From the NCBI RefSeq assembly GCF_046569695.1, contig NZ_JBKHUI010000012.1, forward strand, positions 1 to 64,000: a DNA stretch of 64,000 nt, read 5' to 3'. The translations under genes were made by a program, and so were the position numbers. This document shows, piece by piece, positions 6,891 to 15,682 of the stretch. Below the pieces are notes generated by a model, which saw only the letters and a program-made list of their open reading frames with translations, had not been told where the DNA came from and did not search any database. The DNA is from Kluyvera sp046569695. Lineage in GTDB: Bacteria > Pseudomonadota > Gammaproteobacteria > Enterobacterales > Enterobacteriaceae. How positions within the stretch are numbered: the stretch's first letter is position 1; each line of letters opens with the position of its first letter.

Positions 6891-7352
6891 ATGTTCAAGC
6901 CACACGTTACCGTCGCCTGCGTGGTTCACGCTGAAGATAAATTTCTGGTCGTTGAAGAGACCATCAACGGCAAAGCGCTCTGGAATCAGCCCGCGGGCCA
7001 CCTTGAGGCAGATGAAACGCTGGCCCAGGCCGCTGAACGCGAGCTATGGGAAGAGACCGGTATCCGCGCTAAGCCACAGCATTTTCTCCGAATGCATCAG
7101 TGGCAGGCCCCGGACAACACGCCGTTCCTGCGATTCCTGTTTGTCATTGAACTCGACAGTATCTGTGCGACCGAACCGCACGATAGCGATATTGACCGCT
7201 GTTTATGGCTCAGCGCCGACGAGATTTTGCAAGCCAACAACCTGCGTTCCGCGCTGGTAGCCGAAAGTATTCGTAGCTATCAGCAGGATGCACGCTATCC
7301 GCTGTCATTAATCGGCGAATTTAACTGGCCGTTTACAGAGGGTGTCAAGTAA
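6891..7352 (+). CDS. nudJ: Nudix phosphatase NudJ
   Basis: Nudix hydrolase. E. coli NudJ hydrolyses thiamine pyrimidine pyrophosphate (HMP-PP), thiamine pyrophosphate and nucleoside di/triphosphates. The 153 aa have the same length as E. coli. The Nudix box is complete at residues 37-59: G and E in GHLEADE, then RELWEETGI with the catalytic glutamates. It lies 8 bases upstream of the mnmA reading frame and 57 bases after csgC. A hairpin covers its ribosome-binding site. In K-12 it follows rluE directly. Confidence 0.96.
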   Translation: MFKPHVTVACVVHAEDKFLVVEETINGKALWNQPAGHLEADETLAQAAERELWEETGIRAKPQHFLRMHQWQAPDNTPFLRFLFVIELDSICATEPHDSDIDRCLWLSADEILQANNLRSALVAESIRSYQQDARYPLSLIGEFNWPFTEGVK

Positions 7353-7405
7353 AGGGCCGCGTGATAGAATATGCCGCCTTGAAGTCCAATGTCGTGAGTA
7401 TTCCA

Positions 7406-8515
7406 ATGTCAGAAAGCCAGAAAAAAGTGATCGTCGGTATGTCCGGCGGTGTTGATTCCTCCGTTTCCGCCTACCTGTTACAACAACAGGGCTATAAGGT
7501 GGAGGGCCTGTTCATGAAGAACTGGGAGGAAGATGACGGCGAGGAATACTGCACTGCGGCGGCGGATCTGGCCGATGCACAAGCGGTATGCGATAAGCTC
7601 GGCATTGAGCTGCACACCGTGAACTTTGCTGCCGAATACTGGGATAATGTATTTGAGCTCTTCCTGGAAGAGTACAAAGCGGGCCGTACGCCGAACCCGG
7701 ATATCCTGTGCAACAAAGAGATCAAATTTAAAGCCTTCCTCGAGTTCGCTGCTGAAGATCTGGGCGCTGATTACATCGCCACCGGCCACTACGTGCGCCG
7801 CGCGGATGTTAACGGCAAAAGCCAGCTTCTGCGTGGCCTCGACGGCAACAAAGACCAGAGCTACTTCCTTTATACGCTGGGCCACGAACAGATCGCACAG
7901 AGCCTGTTCCCGGTCGGCGAGCTGGAAAAACCGCAGGTGCGTAAAATCGCCGAAGAGCTGGATCTCATCACCGCGAAGAAAAAAGACTCTACCGGTATCT
8001 GCTTTATCGGTGAGCGTAAATTCCGCGAGTTCCTCGGCCGCTACCTGCCGGCGCAGCCGGGCAAAATCATCACCGTTGACGGCGAAGAGATCGGCACCCA
8101 TCAGGGGCTGATGTACCACACGCTCGGTCAGCGTAAAGGTCTGGGTATTGGCGGGACCAAAGAAGGGACGGAAGATCCGTGGTATGTGGTCGACAAAGAC
8201 GTTGAAAACAACGTGCTGGTTGTCGCCCAGGGTCACGATCACCCGCGCCTGATGTCCGTTGGTCTTATCGCGCAGCAGCTGCACTGGGTTGACCGTGAAC
8301 CGGTCACCGGCACGTTCCGCTGCACCGTGAAGACCCGCTATCGCCAGACCGATATCCCGTGCACCGTCACCGCGCTGGATGAAGGTCGTATTGAGGTTCG
8401 TTTTGAAGAACCTGTTGCCGCAGTCACCCCAGGTCAGTCCGCTGTGTTCTACAACGGGGAAATCTGCCTGGGTGGCGGCGTGATTGAGCAGCGCCTGCCG
8501 CTGCCAGTGGAATAA
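7406..8515 (+). CDS. mnmA: tRNA 2-thiouridylase MnmA
   Basis: Thiolates U34 of Glu, Gln and Lys tRNAs, receiving sulfur from the IscS-Tus relay. From the ATG at 7406 it is 369 aa (368 in E. coli). The longer frame starting at 7361 adds 15 unrelated residues. The N-terminal PP-loop SGGVDSSVSA binds ATP, and the two catalytic cysteines lie in NPDILCNKEIKF and STGICFIGER. The C-terminal beta-barrel is intact. It probably forms one unit with nudJ, hflD and purB. Confidence 0.98.
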   Translation: MSESQKKVIVGMSGGVDSSVSAYLLQQQGYKVEGLFMKNWEEDDGEEYCTAAADLADAQAVCDKLGIELHTVNFAAEYWDNVFELFLEEYKAGRTPNPDILCNKEIKFKAFLEFAAEDLGADYIATGHYVRRADVNGKSQLLRGLDGNKDQSYFLYTLGHEQIAQSLFPVGELEKPQVRKIAEELDLITAKKKDSTGICFIGERKFREFLGRYLPAQPGKIITVDGEEIGTHQGLMYHTLGQRKGLGIGGTKEGTEDPWYVVDKDVENNVLVVAQGHDHPRLMSVGLIAQQLHWVDREPVTGTFRCTVKTRYRQTDIPCTVTALDEGRIEVRFEEPVAAVTPGQSAVFYNGEICLGGGVIEQRLPLPVE

Positions 8516-8589
8516 AGCCCTGCTTCGATAGGGTACAACGCACTCTGGCCCGCGCTACGTCGCCGGTCAGGTGCCAACAAGGAGTGAGC

Positions 8590-9231
8590 GTGGCGAAGAA
8601 TTACTATGACATCACCCTGGCGCTGGCCGGCATTTGCCAGTCAGCCCGTCTGGTGCAGCAGCTAGCCCATCAAGGGCACTGCGACGGCGATGCGTTACAT
8701 GTTTCGCTGAACAGTATTATCGATCTCAACCCGGACTCTGCGCTGGGCGTCTTCGGTGGCAGTGAAGCCAATCTTCGTCTCGGCCTTGAAACTCTGCTCG
8801 CGGTGCTGAACGCCAGCAGCCGTCAGGGTCTGAACGCAGAGCTGACCCGCTATACCCTCAGCCTGATGGTGCTGGAGCGCAAGCTCGCCGCCGCCAAAGG
8901 GGCGATGGATATTCTGGGCAACCGTATTGCCGGACTGCAACGCCAGCTCGACCATTTTGATTTACAGTCAGACACCCTGCTGAGCGCGATGGCGGGTATT
9001 TATGTTGACGTGATTAGCCCGCTTGGCCCGCGAATTCAGGTGACCGGCTCCCCTGCCGTGCTGCAAAGCCCGCAGGTGCAGTCTAAGGTCCGCGCTTCGC
9101 TGCTGGCAGGTATCCGCGCCGCGGTGCTGTGGCACCAGGTGGGCGGTGGCCGTCTACAGCTGATGTTTTCTCGTAATCGCCTGACCACTCAGGCCAAACA
9201 AATTCTTGCTCATTTAACCCCGGAGTTATGA
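8590..9231 (+). CDS. hflD: HflD, lysogenisation regulator
   Basis: Membrane-associated helical protein that in E. coli binds lambda CII and lowers lysogeny; its normal cellular role is unclear. I chose the GTG at 8590 (213 aa, as in E. coli, MAKNYYDITL...), because AAGGAG ends 5 bases before it. A second GTG at 8584 overlaps the ribosome-binding site. Conserved segments include GGSEANLRLGLETLL, ELTRYTLSLMVLERKL and AAVLWHQVGGGRLQLMFSR. It ends 3 bases before the purB ATG, so the two are probably coupled. Confidence 0.95.
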   Translation: MAKNYYDITLALAGICQSARLVQQLAHQGHCDGDALHVSLNSIIDLNPDSALGVFGGSEANLRLGLETLLAVLNASSRQGLNAELTRYTLSLMVLERKLAAAKGAMDILGNRIAGLQRQLDHFDLQSDTLLSAMAGIYVDVISPLGPRIQVTGSPAVLQSPQVQSKVRASLLAGIRAAVLWHQVGGGRLQLMFSRNRLTTQAKQILAHLTPEL

Positions 9232-9234
9232 TCT

Positions 9235-10605
9235 ATGGAATTATCCTCACTGACCGCCGTTTCCCCTGTCGATGGACGCTACGGCGATAAAGTCAGCGCG
9301 CTGCGCGGGATTTTCAGCGAATATGGTTTGCTGAAATTCCGTGTACAAGTCGAAGTACGCTGGCTGCAGAAGCTGGCCGCACACGCAGCCGTCAAGGAAG
9401 TTCCTGCTTTTGCTGCCGACGCAAACGGTTTCCTTGATAGCATCGTGGCAAACTTCAATGAAGAAGACGCGGCGCGCATTAAGACTATCGAGCGCACCAC
9501 CAACCACGACGTGAAGGCGGTTGAGTATTTCCTGAAAGAAAAAGTCGCGTCTGTGCCTGAGCTGCACGCCGTGTCGGAATTCATTCACTTTGCCTGCACC
9601 TCCGAAGACATCAACAACCTGTCCCACGCGCTGATGCTGAAAACCGCGCGCGAAGAAGTCGTGCTGCCGTACTGGCGCAAAACCATCGACGCCATCAAAG
9701 ATCTGGCCGTTCAGTATCGCGACATTCCGCTGCTCTCCCGTACTCACGGTCAGCCGGCAACGCCGTCAACCATCGGTAAAGAGATGGCGAACGTCGCCTA
9801 CCGTATGGAACGTCAGTACCGTCAGCTGGAGCAGGTTGAGATCCTCGGCAAAATTAACGGCGCAGTTGGCAACTACAACGCCCACATCGCCGCCTATCCT
9901 GACGTTGACTGGCACCAGTTCAGCGAAGAGTTCGTCACCTCTCTGGGCATTCAGTGGAACCCGTACACCACTCAGATCGAGCCGCACGACTATATCGCCG
10001 AGCTGTTTGACTGCATCGCGCGCTTCAACACCATTCTGATCGACTTCGATCGCGATGTGTGGGGCTACGTTGCGCTCAACCACTTCAAGCAGAAAACCAT
10101 CGCCGGTGAAATCGGCTCTTCCACCATGCCGCACAAGGTTAACCCAATCGACTTCGAAAACTCCGAAGGCAACCTGGGCCTGTCCAACGCCGTGCTGCAG
10201 CACCTGGCAAGCAAGCTGCCGGTTTCCCGCTGGCAGCGTGACCTGACCGACTCCACCGTGCTGCGTAACCTGGGCGTGGGTATTGGCTATGCGCTGATCG
10301 CCTACCAGTCCACCCTGAAAGGCGTGAGCAAACTGGAAGTGAACCGCGATCGTCTGCTCGACGAACTGGACCACAACTGGGAAGTGCTGGCTGAGCCAAT
10401 TCAGACCGTGATGCGTCGCTACGGTATCGAAAAACCGTACGAGAAGCTGAAAGAACTGACCCGCGGCAAACGCGTGGATGCCGAAGGCATGAAGCAGTTC
10501 ATCGACGGTCTGGCGCTGCCGGAAGAAGAGAAAACCCGTCTGAAAGCCATGACGCCAGCGAACTATATCGGCCGCGCCATCACCATGGTTGACGAGCTGA
10601 AATAA
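9235..10605 (+). CDS. purB: Adenylosuccinate lyase
   Basis: Acts twice in purine synthesis: SAICAR to AICAR, and adenylosuccinate to AMP, releasing fumarate each time. The 456 aa match the E. coli length. The fumarase/aspartase superfamily signature GSSTMPHKVNPIDFEN, with the mobile catalytic-serine loop, is present, as is SRTHGQPATP with the catalytic histidine. A strong terminator follows at 10615-10637. Confidence 0.98.
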   Translation: MELSSLTAVSPVDGRYGDKVSALRGIFSEYGLLKFRVQVEVRWLQKLAAHAAVKEVPAFAADANGFLDSIVANFNEEDAARIKTIERTTNHDVKAVEYFLKEKVASVPELHAVSEFIHFACTSEDINNLSHALMLKTAREEVVLPYWRKTIDAIKDLAVQYRDIPLLSRTHGQPATPSTIGKEMANVAYRMERQYRQLEQVEILGKINGAVGNYNAHIAAYPDVDWHQFSEEFVTSLGIQWNPYTTQIEPHDYIAELFDCIARFNTILIDFDRDVWGYVALNHFKQKTIAGEIGSSTMPHKVNPIDFENSEGNLGLSNAVLQHLASKLPVSRWQRDLTDSTVLRNLGVGIGYALIAYQSTLKGVSKLEVNRDRLLDELDHNWEVLAEPIQTVMRRYGIEKPYEKLKELTRGKRVDAEGMKQFIDGLALPEEEKTRLKAMTPANYIGRAITMVDELK

Positions 10606-10614
10606 TCCCGCTCT

Positions 10615-10638
10615 ACCCCTCCTTCTTCCTGAAGGAGG
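10615..10638 (+). terminator. purB terminator
   Basis: ACCCCTCCTTC and GAAGGAGGGG form a strong stem with a short CTTCCT-type loop, followed by a short T-run (ACTTTT). It separates purB from the phoP promoter. Confidence 0.7.
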
Positions 10639-10651
10639 GGACTTTTCCGCC

Positions 10652-10686
10652 AATTTAGTTAATGTTTATCTCCATAAGCTCATAAT
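10652..10686 (+). promoter_or_regulatory. PhoP box and -10 of phoPQ
   Basis: AATTTA (10652-10657), five bases, then TGTTTA (10663-10668) match the direct-repeat PhoP box (T/G)GTTTA-N5-(T/G)GTTTA. A -10-like CATAAT (10681-10686) lies 12 bases downstream, the spacing of classical PhoP-activated promoters. This implies positive autoregulation of phoPQ, as known in E. coli and Salmonella. Confidence 0.7.
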
Positions 10687-10728
10687 CGCGTTAAACTATT
10701 CACGTAATTTATTTAATGGAGAAACAGC

Positions 10729-11403
10729 ATGCGCGTACTCGTCGTAGAGGACAACGCTCTGTTACGTCACCACCTGAAAGTTCAGCTCCAGGAAATGGGC
10801 CACCAGGTGGATGCCGCAGAAGATGCGAAGGAAGCAGATTATTACTTAGGCGAGCATATCCCGGATATTGCGATTGTTGATTTAGGCCTTCCTGATGAAG
10901 ACGGCCTGTCGCTGATCCGCCGCTGGCGCAGCCACGATATTTCGCTGCCTATTCTGGTGCTCACCGCGCGTGAAAGCTGGCAGGATAAGGTGGAAGTGTT
11001 GAGCGCGGGCGCCGATGACTACGTGACCAAGCCGTTCCATATTGAAGAAGTGGCGGCCCGTATGCAGGCGCTGATGCGTCGTAACAGCGGCCATGCTTCG
11101 CAGGTTATCTCACTACCGCCGTTCCAGGTTGACCTCTCCCGCCGCGAACTCTCCATTAATGACGAGGTGATTAAGCTCACCGCGTTTGAATACACCATTA
11201 TGGAAACGCTGATTCGCAATAACGGCAAAGTGGTCAGTAAAGACTCCCTGATGCTTCAGCTCTATCCCGATGCGGAGCTGCGCGAGAGCCACACCATCGA
11301 CGTACTGATGGGCCGCCTGCGCAAGAAAATTCAGGCTCAGTATCCCCAGGACGTGATTATCACCGTTCGCGGTCAGGGCTATCTGTTCGAACTACGTGAA
11401 TGA
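10729..11403 (+). CDS. phoP: Response regulator PhoP
   Basis: OmpR-family regulator of the low-Mg2+, acid and antimicrobial-peptide response. The 224 aa (223 in E. coli) consist of a receiver domain with acidic pocket VVEDN and phospho-acceptor Asp51 in IAIVDLGLPDEDG, and the switch region TAR and K102-type lysine (YVTKPFH). A winged-helix DNA-binding domain runs from about 125. Its stop overlaps the phoQ ATG by 4 bases, so the two are coupled. Confidence 0.98.
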   Translation: MRVLVVEDNALLRHHLKVQLQEMGHQVDAAEDAKEADYYLGEHIPDIAIVDLGLPDEDGLSLIRRWRSHDISLPILVLTARESWQDKVEVLSAGADDYVTKPFHIEEVAARMQALMRRNSGHASQVISLPPFQVDLSRRELSINDEVIKLTAFEYTIMETLIRNNGKVVSKDSLMLQLYPDAELRESHTIDVLMGRLRKKIQAQYPQDVIITVRGQGYLFELRE

Positions 11404-12863
11404 AGAGCTTACGTCGGCATTTCCTGCCGCTGTCGCTGCGGATGCGTTTCCTGCTGGCGACGGCTGCGGTGGTTATCGTGCTGTCGCTGGCCTACGGCAT
11501 GGTGGCACTGGTCGGTTACAGCGTCAGCTTCGATAAAACCACCTTCCGTCTGCTGCGCGGTGAGAGCAACCTGTTCTATACCCTCTCCAAATGGGAAGAC
11601 AACGCGCTGCACGTCGATATCCCCGAAAATCTCAATATGCAGGGCCCCACGGTTGCGCTGATCTATGACGATCGGGGCAAACTGCTGTGGCAACAAAAAG
11701 ATCTGCCGTGGCTGGTGGAAAGCATTCAGCCCGAGTGGCTTAAAGGCAACGGTTTCTATGAGGTAGAAGCCGATGCTACCGCGAGTAGTACCCTGCTGCG
11801 CGACGATCATGAGATGCAAAAAGAGCTGACCGAAATGCGCCAGGAAGGCGATGATTCGGAGATGACCCACTCAGTGGCCGTCAACAGCTACCCGGCCACC
11901 AGCCTGATGCCCGCGCTGACCATCGTGGTAGTCGATACCATTCCGATTGAGCTCAAACGTTCCTATATGGTCTGGAGCTGGTTCTCCTACGTGCTTGCCG
12001 CCAACCTGCTGCTGGTGATCCCGCTACTGTGGATTGCGGCCCACTGGAGCCTGCGACCCATTGCCGACCTCACCCGCGAGGTTCGCGAGCTGGAGGAGCA
12101 TCACCGCGAGCATCTGAACCCCGACACCACCCGCGAGCTGACAAGCCTGGTGCGTAACCTGAACCGGCTGCTGAAAAGCGAGCGCGACCGCTATGACAAG
12201 TATCGAACTACGCTCACCGATTTGACCCACAGTCTGAAAACCCCGCTAGCGGTGCTGCAAAGCTCGCTGCGCTCACTGCGCAGTGAAAAGATCAGCGTCA
12301 GCGAGGCCGAGCCGGTGATGCTGGAGCAGATAAGCCGCATCTCGCAGCAGATTGGCTACTACCTGCATCGCGCCAGCATGCGTAGCGATAGCACTCTGCT
12401 TAGCCGCGAGCTTCATCCGGTCGCCCCGCTGCTGGATAGCCTGACGTCAGCGCTCAATAAGGTCTATCAGCGTAAAGGGGTTAACATCACTCTGGACATT
12501 TCGCCGGAGATCTCCTTCGTCGGTGAGAAGAACGACTTTATGGAGGTGATGGGTAATCTGCTGGACAACGCTTGCAAGTACTGCCTTGAGTTCGTTGAGG
12601 TCTCCGCCCGCCAGACCGATGATTATCTGCATATCTTTGTCGAAGATGACGGTCCGGGCATTCCGCACAGCAAGCGCGATATCGTATTTGACCGCGGCCA
12701 GCGTGCCGACACGTTACGCCCAGGACAAGGGGTTGGCTTGTCGGTGGCCCGCGATATCGTTGACCAATATGACGGCCAGATCATCGCCCACGAAAGCCTG
12801 CTCGGCGGCGCGAAAATGGAGGTTCTTTTCGGCCATCAGGATCTGGACAGTCACGAAGGGTAA
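11400..12863 (+). CDS. phoQ: Sensor histidine kinase PhoQ
   Basis: Inner-membrane kinase sensing divalent cations, acid, cationic peptides and osmolarity. The 487 aa have TM1 at about 17-42, a periplasmic PAS-like domain at about 43-190, and TM2 at about 194-214. A HAMP domain, HisKA with the phosphorylated His in TLTDLTHSLKTPLAVL, and a HATPase domain (NLLDNACKYC, EDDGPGIP, GQGVGLSVAR) follow. The acidic cation-binding patch that reads EDDDDAE in E. coli (148-154) reads QEGDDSE here, so it has fewer acids. The gene is separated from roxA by 76 bp. Confidence 0.97.
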   Translation: MKSLRRHFLPLSLRMRFLLATAAVVIVLSLAYGMVALVGYSVSFDKTTFRLLRGESNLFYTLSKWEDNALHVDIPENLNMQGPTVALIYDDRGKLLWQQKDLPWLVESIQPEWLKGNGFYEVEADATASSTLLRDDHEMQKELTEMRQEGDDSEMTHSVAVNSYPATSLMPALTIVVVDTIPIELKRSYMVWSWFSYVLAANLLLVIPLLWIAAHWSLRPIADLTREVRELEEHHREHLNPDTTRELTSLVRNLNRLLKSERDRYDKYRTTLTDLTHSLKTPLAVLQSSLRSLRSEKISVSEAEPVMLEQISRISQQIGYYLHRASMRSDSTLLSRELHPVAPLLDSLTSALNKVYQRKGVNITLDISPEISFVGEKNDFMEVMGNLLDNACKYCLEFVEVSARQTDDYLHIFVEDDGPGIPHSKRDIVFDRGQRADTLRPGQGVGLSVARDIVDQYDGQIIAHESLLGGAKMEVLFGHQDLDSHEG

Positions 12864-12869
12864 ATAATG

Positions 12870-12932
12870 TTTCCGTAGCAGAGTAGTTTTGTGAATACGA
12901 TGTATAATCCGGACATACATCTGCTGCGGAAA
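12870..12932 (+). promoter_or_regulatory. Inverted repeat bracketing the roxA promoter and RBS
   Basis: TTTCCGTAGCAGA (12870-12882) can pair along all 13 positions (one G-U) with TCTGCTGCGGAAA (12920-12932). The 3' arm carries the purine-rich GCGGA that should be the roxA Shine-Dalgarno. A TATAAT at 12903-12908 lies between the arms, so RNA started there would lack the 5' arm. Only phoPQ readthrough RNA could form the stem. Confidence 0.5.
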
Positions 12933-12939
12933 TATCAAT

Positions 12940-14061
12940 ATGGAATACCACTTAACGTTAAACTGGCCCGATTTTATGGCGCGCTACTGGCAAAAACGCC
13001 CGGTGGTGCTGAAACGCGGCTTCGCCAACTTTATTGACCCTATTTCACCGGATGAACTGGCTGGTCTGGCGATGGAAAATGAAGTAGATAGCCGGCTGGT
13101 GAGCCACCTTGATGGCAACTGGCAGGTCAGCCACGGTCCTTTCGAAAGTTACGATCACCTCGGTGAAAGCAACTGGTCGCTGCTGGTTCAGGCCGTTGAC
13201 CACTGGCACGAACCTTCCAGCGCGCTGATGCGCCCGTTCCGCGCCCTCCCCGACTGGCGCATTGACGATCTGATGATCTCCTTCTCGGTACCGGGCGGCG
13301 GCGTAGGCCCGCACGTCGATCAGTATGACGTCTTTATCATTCAGGGTACCGGCCGTCGTCGCTGGCGCGTAGGCGAGAAAACCGCGCTCAAGCAGCACTG
13401 CCCACACCCGGATCTGCTGCAGGTGCAGGCGTTCGAGGCGATCATCGATGAAGAGATGGAGCCCGGCGATATCCTCTATATTCCACCAGGATTCCCGCAC
13501 GAAGGCTACGCGCTGGAGAATTCACTCAACTACTCCGTAGGCTTCCGTTCACCAAACAGCCGCGAGCTGATCAGTGGCTTTGCCGACTATATTCTGCAGC
13601 GCGACCTCGGCAGCCAGCACTACAGCGACCCGGACGTACCTTCGCGCGATCACCCGGCAGATCTGCTGCCGCAGGAAGTGGATCGTCTGCGTGACATGAT
13701 GCTGGGGATGATCCAGCAGCCGGAACATTTCCAGCAGTGGCTGGGCGAGTTTATCAGCCAGTCGCGCCATGAGCTGGATATTGCGCCGCCGGAGCCGCCT
13801 TATCAGCCGGATGAGATTTACGATGCGCTGCAACAGGGCGACATGCTGCAACGCCTGGGCGGCCTGCGGGTGATTCGTATTGGCGATGACTTCTTTGTTA
13901 ACGGCGAGAAAGTCGATTCACCGCATCAGCAGGCGCTGGACGCGATGGCGGGCAGTATTATGCTGGAGAGCCAGCATTTTGGTGAGGCGCTGGACGACCC
14001 ATCCTTCCTGGCAATGTTGGCCGCGCTGGTGAACAGCGGGTATTGGTTTTTCGCAGAATAG
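12940..14061 (+). CDS. roxA: Ribosomal protein L16 arginine 3-hydroxylase
   Basis: JmjC-type Fe(II)/2-oxoglutarate oxygenase that hydroxylates Arg81 of ribosomal protein L16 (E. coli YcfD/RoxA). The 373 aa match the E. coli length. The cupin metal triad is visible as HVDQYDVF (His and Asp) and the later His in PPGFPHEGYAL. A C-terminal dimerisation and winged-helix part follows. It is downstream of phoPQ on the same strand, but with its own -10-like sequence in the 76-bp gap. Confidence 0.96.
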   Translation: MEYHLTLNWPDFMARYWQKRPVVLKRGFANFIDPISPDELAGLAMENEVDSRLVSHLDGNWQVSHGPFESYDHLGESNWSLLVQAVDHWHEPSSALMRPFRALPDWRIDDLMISFSVPGGGVGPHVDQYDVFIIQGTGRRRWRVGEKTALKQHCPHPDLLQVQAFEAIIDEEMEPGDILYIPPGFPHEGYALENSLNYSVGFRSPNSRELISGFADYILQRDLGSQHYSDPDVPSRDHPADLLPQEVDRLRDMMLGMIQQPEHFQQWLGEFISQSRHELDIAPPEPPYQPDEIYDALQQGDMLQRLGGLRVIRIGDDFFVNGEKVDSPHQQALDAMAGSIMLESQHFGEALDDPSFLAMLAALVNSGYWFFAE

Positions 14062-14068
14062 ATAATGC

Positions 14069-14147
14069 GTAGGCCGGATAAGGCGAAGCCGCCATCCGGC
14101 AGAACGACGCACATTGCCGGATGGCGGCTTCGCCTTATCCGGCCTAC
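14069..14147. repeat. BIME of two inverted REP palindromes
   Basis: A REP unit at 14069-14100 (starting GTAGGCCGGATAAGGCG) and a near-perfect inverse copy at 14116-14147 are separated by 15 bases. This is the E. coli/Salmonella REP type, in the usual place between convergent genes. Confidence 0.9.
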
Positions 14148-14149
14148 AA

Positions 14150-14179
14150 AAAACCCGGCGCATATATCAGCCGGGTTTT
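14150..14179. terminator. Bidirectional terminator between roxA and pepT
   Basis: AAAACCCGGC (14150-14159) pairs with GCCGGGTTTT (14170-14179), with A/T tracts on both sides. It can serve roxA (plus) and pepT (minus). Confidence 0.85.
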
Positions 14180-14188
14180 CTTTGCTGA

Positions 14189-15415
14189 CTAGCCGCGTTT
14201 CGCCGTCAGCTCCGCGATGCGCACAATCACCTGCACCGCTTTCTCCATCCCTTCCAGGGTCACAAACTCGTGCTTGCCGTGGTAGTTATAGCCGCCGGTA
14301 AAGAGGTTCGGGCACGGGAGTCCCATAAACGACAGTTGCGCACCGTCAGTGCCGCCGCGAATCGGTTTGAGATCCGGCTCGATGTCGCAATCGCGCATCG
14401 CCTGCTGGGCAATATCCAGAATATAAGGATGATCGGCCACCTTTTCGCGCATATTGTAATAGCTGTCTTCAATAATCAGCTCAATATAGCAATCCGGGTG
14501 CAGACCTTTGCCCACCTTCTTAGCAATCTCCATCATCTTGCGTTTGCGCGCTTCAAACTGCTTACGGTCGAAGTCGCGAACGATGTAGTGCATCTCTGCG
14601 CGATCCACCGAACCTTTGATGCTGGTGAGATGATAGAAACCTTCGTAGCCTTCGGTGGTTTCCGGGCTCTCGTCGGCCGGCACTTCCGCGTGAATGCGGG
14701 CCGCCAGCGACAGTGCGTTGACCATCACCCCTTTCGCGGTACCCGGATGCACATTGTTGCCGACAATCTTGATGGTAATAGAGGCAGCGTTGAAGTTCTC
14801 AAACTCCAGCTCACCCACGCCACCGCCGTCCACGGTATAGGCCCACTGGGCATTAAAGGCTTCGACATCAAAGTGCTTCGCCCCTTTACCAACCTCTTCA
14901 TCCGGGGTAAACGCCACGCGAATATCGCCGTGCGGGATGTTTTTCTCTTTCAGCACCGCCAGCGCGGTCATGATTTCGGCAATACCGGCTTTATCATCGG
15001 CACCGAGCAGCGTTTTGCCATCGGTGGTGATAAGCGTTTGCCCCAGCAGCTGATGCAGCACCGGGAACATCACCGGCGATAGCACTTCATCACCGATACC
15101 CAGCGCGATATCACCGCCGCGATAATTTTCAACAATTTGCGGATTGACGTTTTTACCGCTGAAATCCGGTGCGGTATCAACATGGGAGATAAAACCGATC
15201 GCTGGAATATCGCCGCTGACGTTCGCCGGGAGGGTGCCCATCACCGTTCCCTTCTCGCTTAGCGTGACGTTAACCAGCCCCATTGTTTCCAATTGCTCTT
15301 TGAGCAGATGTAAGAGTTTCCACTGCCCTTCGGTACTCGGCACCTGACGCACGCCGGGCTTCGACTGTGTGTCCAGTGAAACGTACTGCAAAAAACGCTC
15401 AAGCAATTTATCCAT
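14189..15415 (-). CDS. pepT: Peptidase T (tripeptidase)
   Basis: Zinc aminopeptidase that releases the N-terminal residue of tripeptides. It is an M20B-family protein of 408 aa, as in E. coli. Metal-site segments are visible: ISHVDTAPDFS, LGADDKAGIAEIM, TPDEEVGKGAKHF and the C-terminal GGYNYHGKHEF. In E. coli the gene is induced anaerobically by FNR. The upstream gap contains TTGAT on the sense strand, but I could not build a convincing full FNR site. Confidence 0.97.
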   Translation of the reverse strand: MDKLLERFLQYVSLDTQSKPGVRQVPSTEGQWKLLHLLKEQLETMGLVNVTLSEKGTVMGTLPANVSGDIPAIGFISHVDTAPDFSGKNVNPQIVENYRGGDIALGIGDEVLSPVMFPVLHQLLGQTLITTDGKTLLGADDKAGIAEIMTALAVLKEKNIPHGDIRVAFTPDEEVGKGAKHFDVEAFNAQWAYTVDGGGVGELEFENFNAASITIKIVGNNVHPGTAKGVMVNALSLAARIHAEVPADESPETTEGYEGFYHLTSIKGSVDRAEMHYIVRDFDRKQFEARKRKMMEIAKKVGKGLHPDCYIELIIEDSYYNMREKVADHPYILDIAQQAMRDCDIEPDLKPIRGGTDGAQLSFMGLPCPNLFTGGYNYHGKHEFVTLEGMEKAVQVIVRIAELTAKRG

Positions 15416-15682
15416 GTAGCCACCCTCACTTTTTGTGACAACATTATCAATAAGCAGGAAAACACAAATATTGCGTCAGGTCACTTTTAGCCCGGCAAAG
15501 GCCATTTTTTTCATCAATTCGTCGCTAATCATCAGATATACCTAAGGTAGCTTAGACAAGGATTGGCGATTGGGTATCGTTTGCCGTAGAATGCCAGCCC
15601 TTATTAATAAATATCAGACCTCTAAACGTCTAAAGGTGGATAACCACAAACCCCGCATCGGTAAGCCATCCGGTGTGTTGAC
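15416..15682. promoter_or_regulatory. pepT-potA divergent promoter region
   Basis: A 267-bp AT-rich gap between divergent genes, so promoters for both must lie here. A half-site TTGAT (minus strand, near 15447) could belong to an FNR site for pepT. Nothing further could be assigned. Confidence 0.4.

Noticed and set aside
14270..15082. 270-codon plus-strand ORF opposite pepT
   Set aside because: Shadow of pepT on the opposite strand with no domain likeness.
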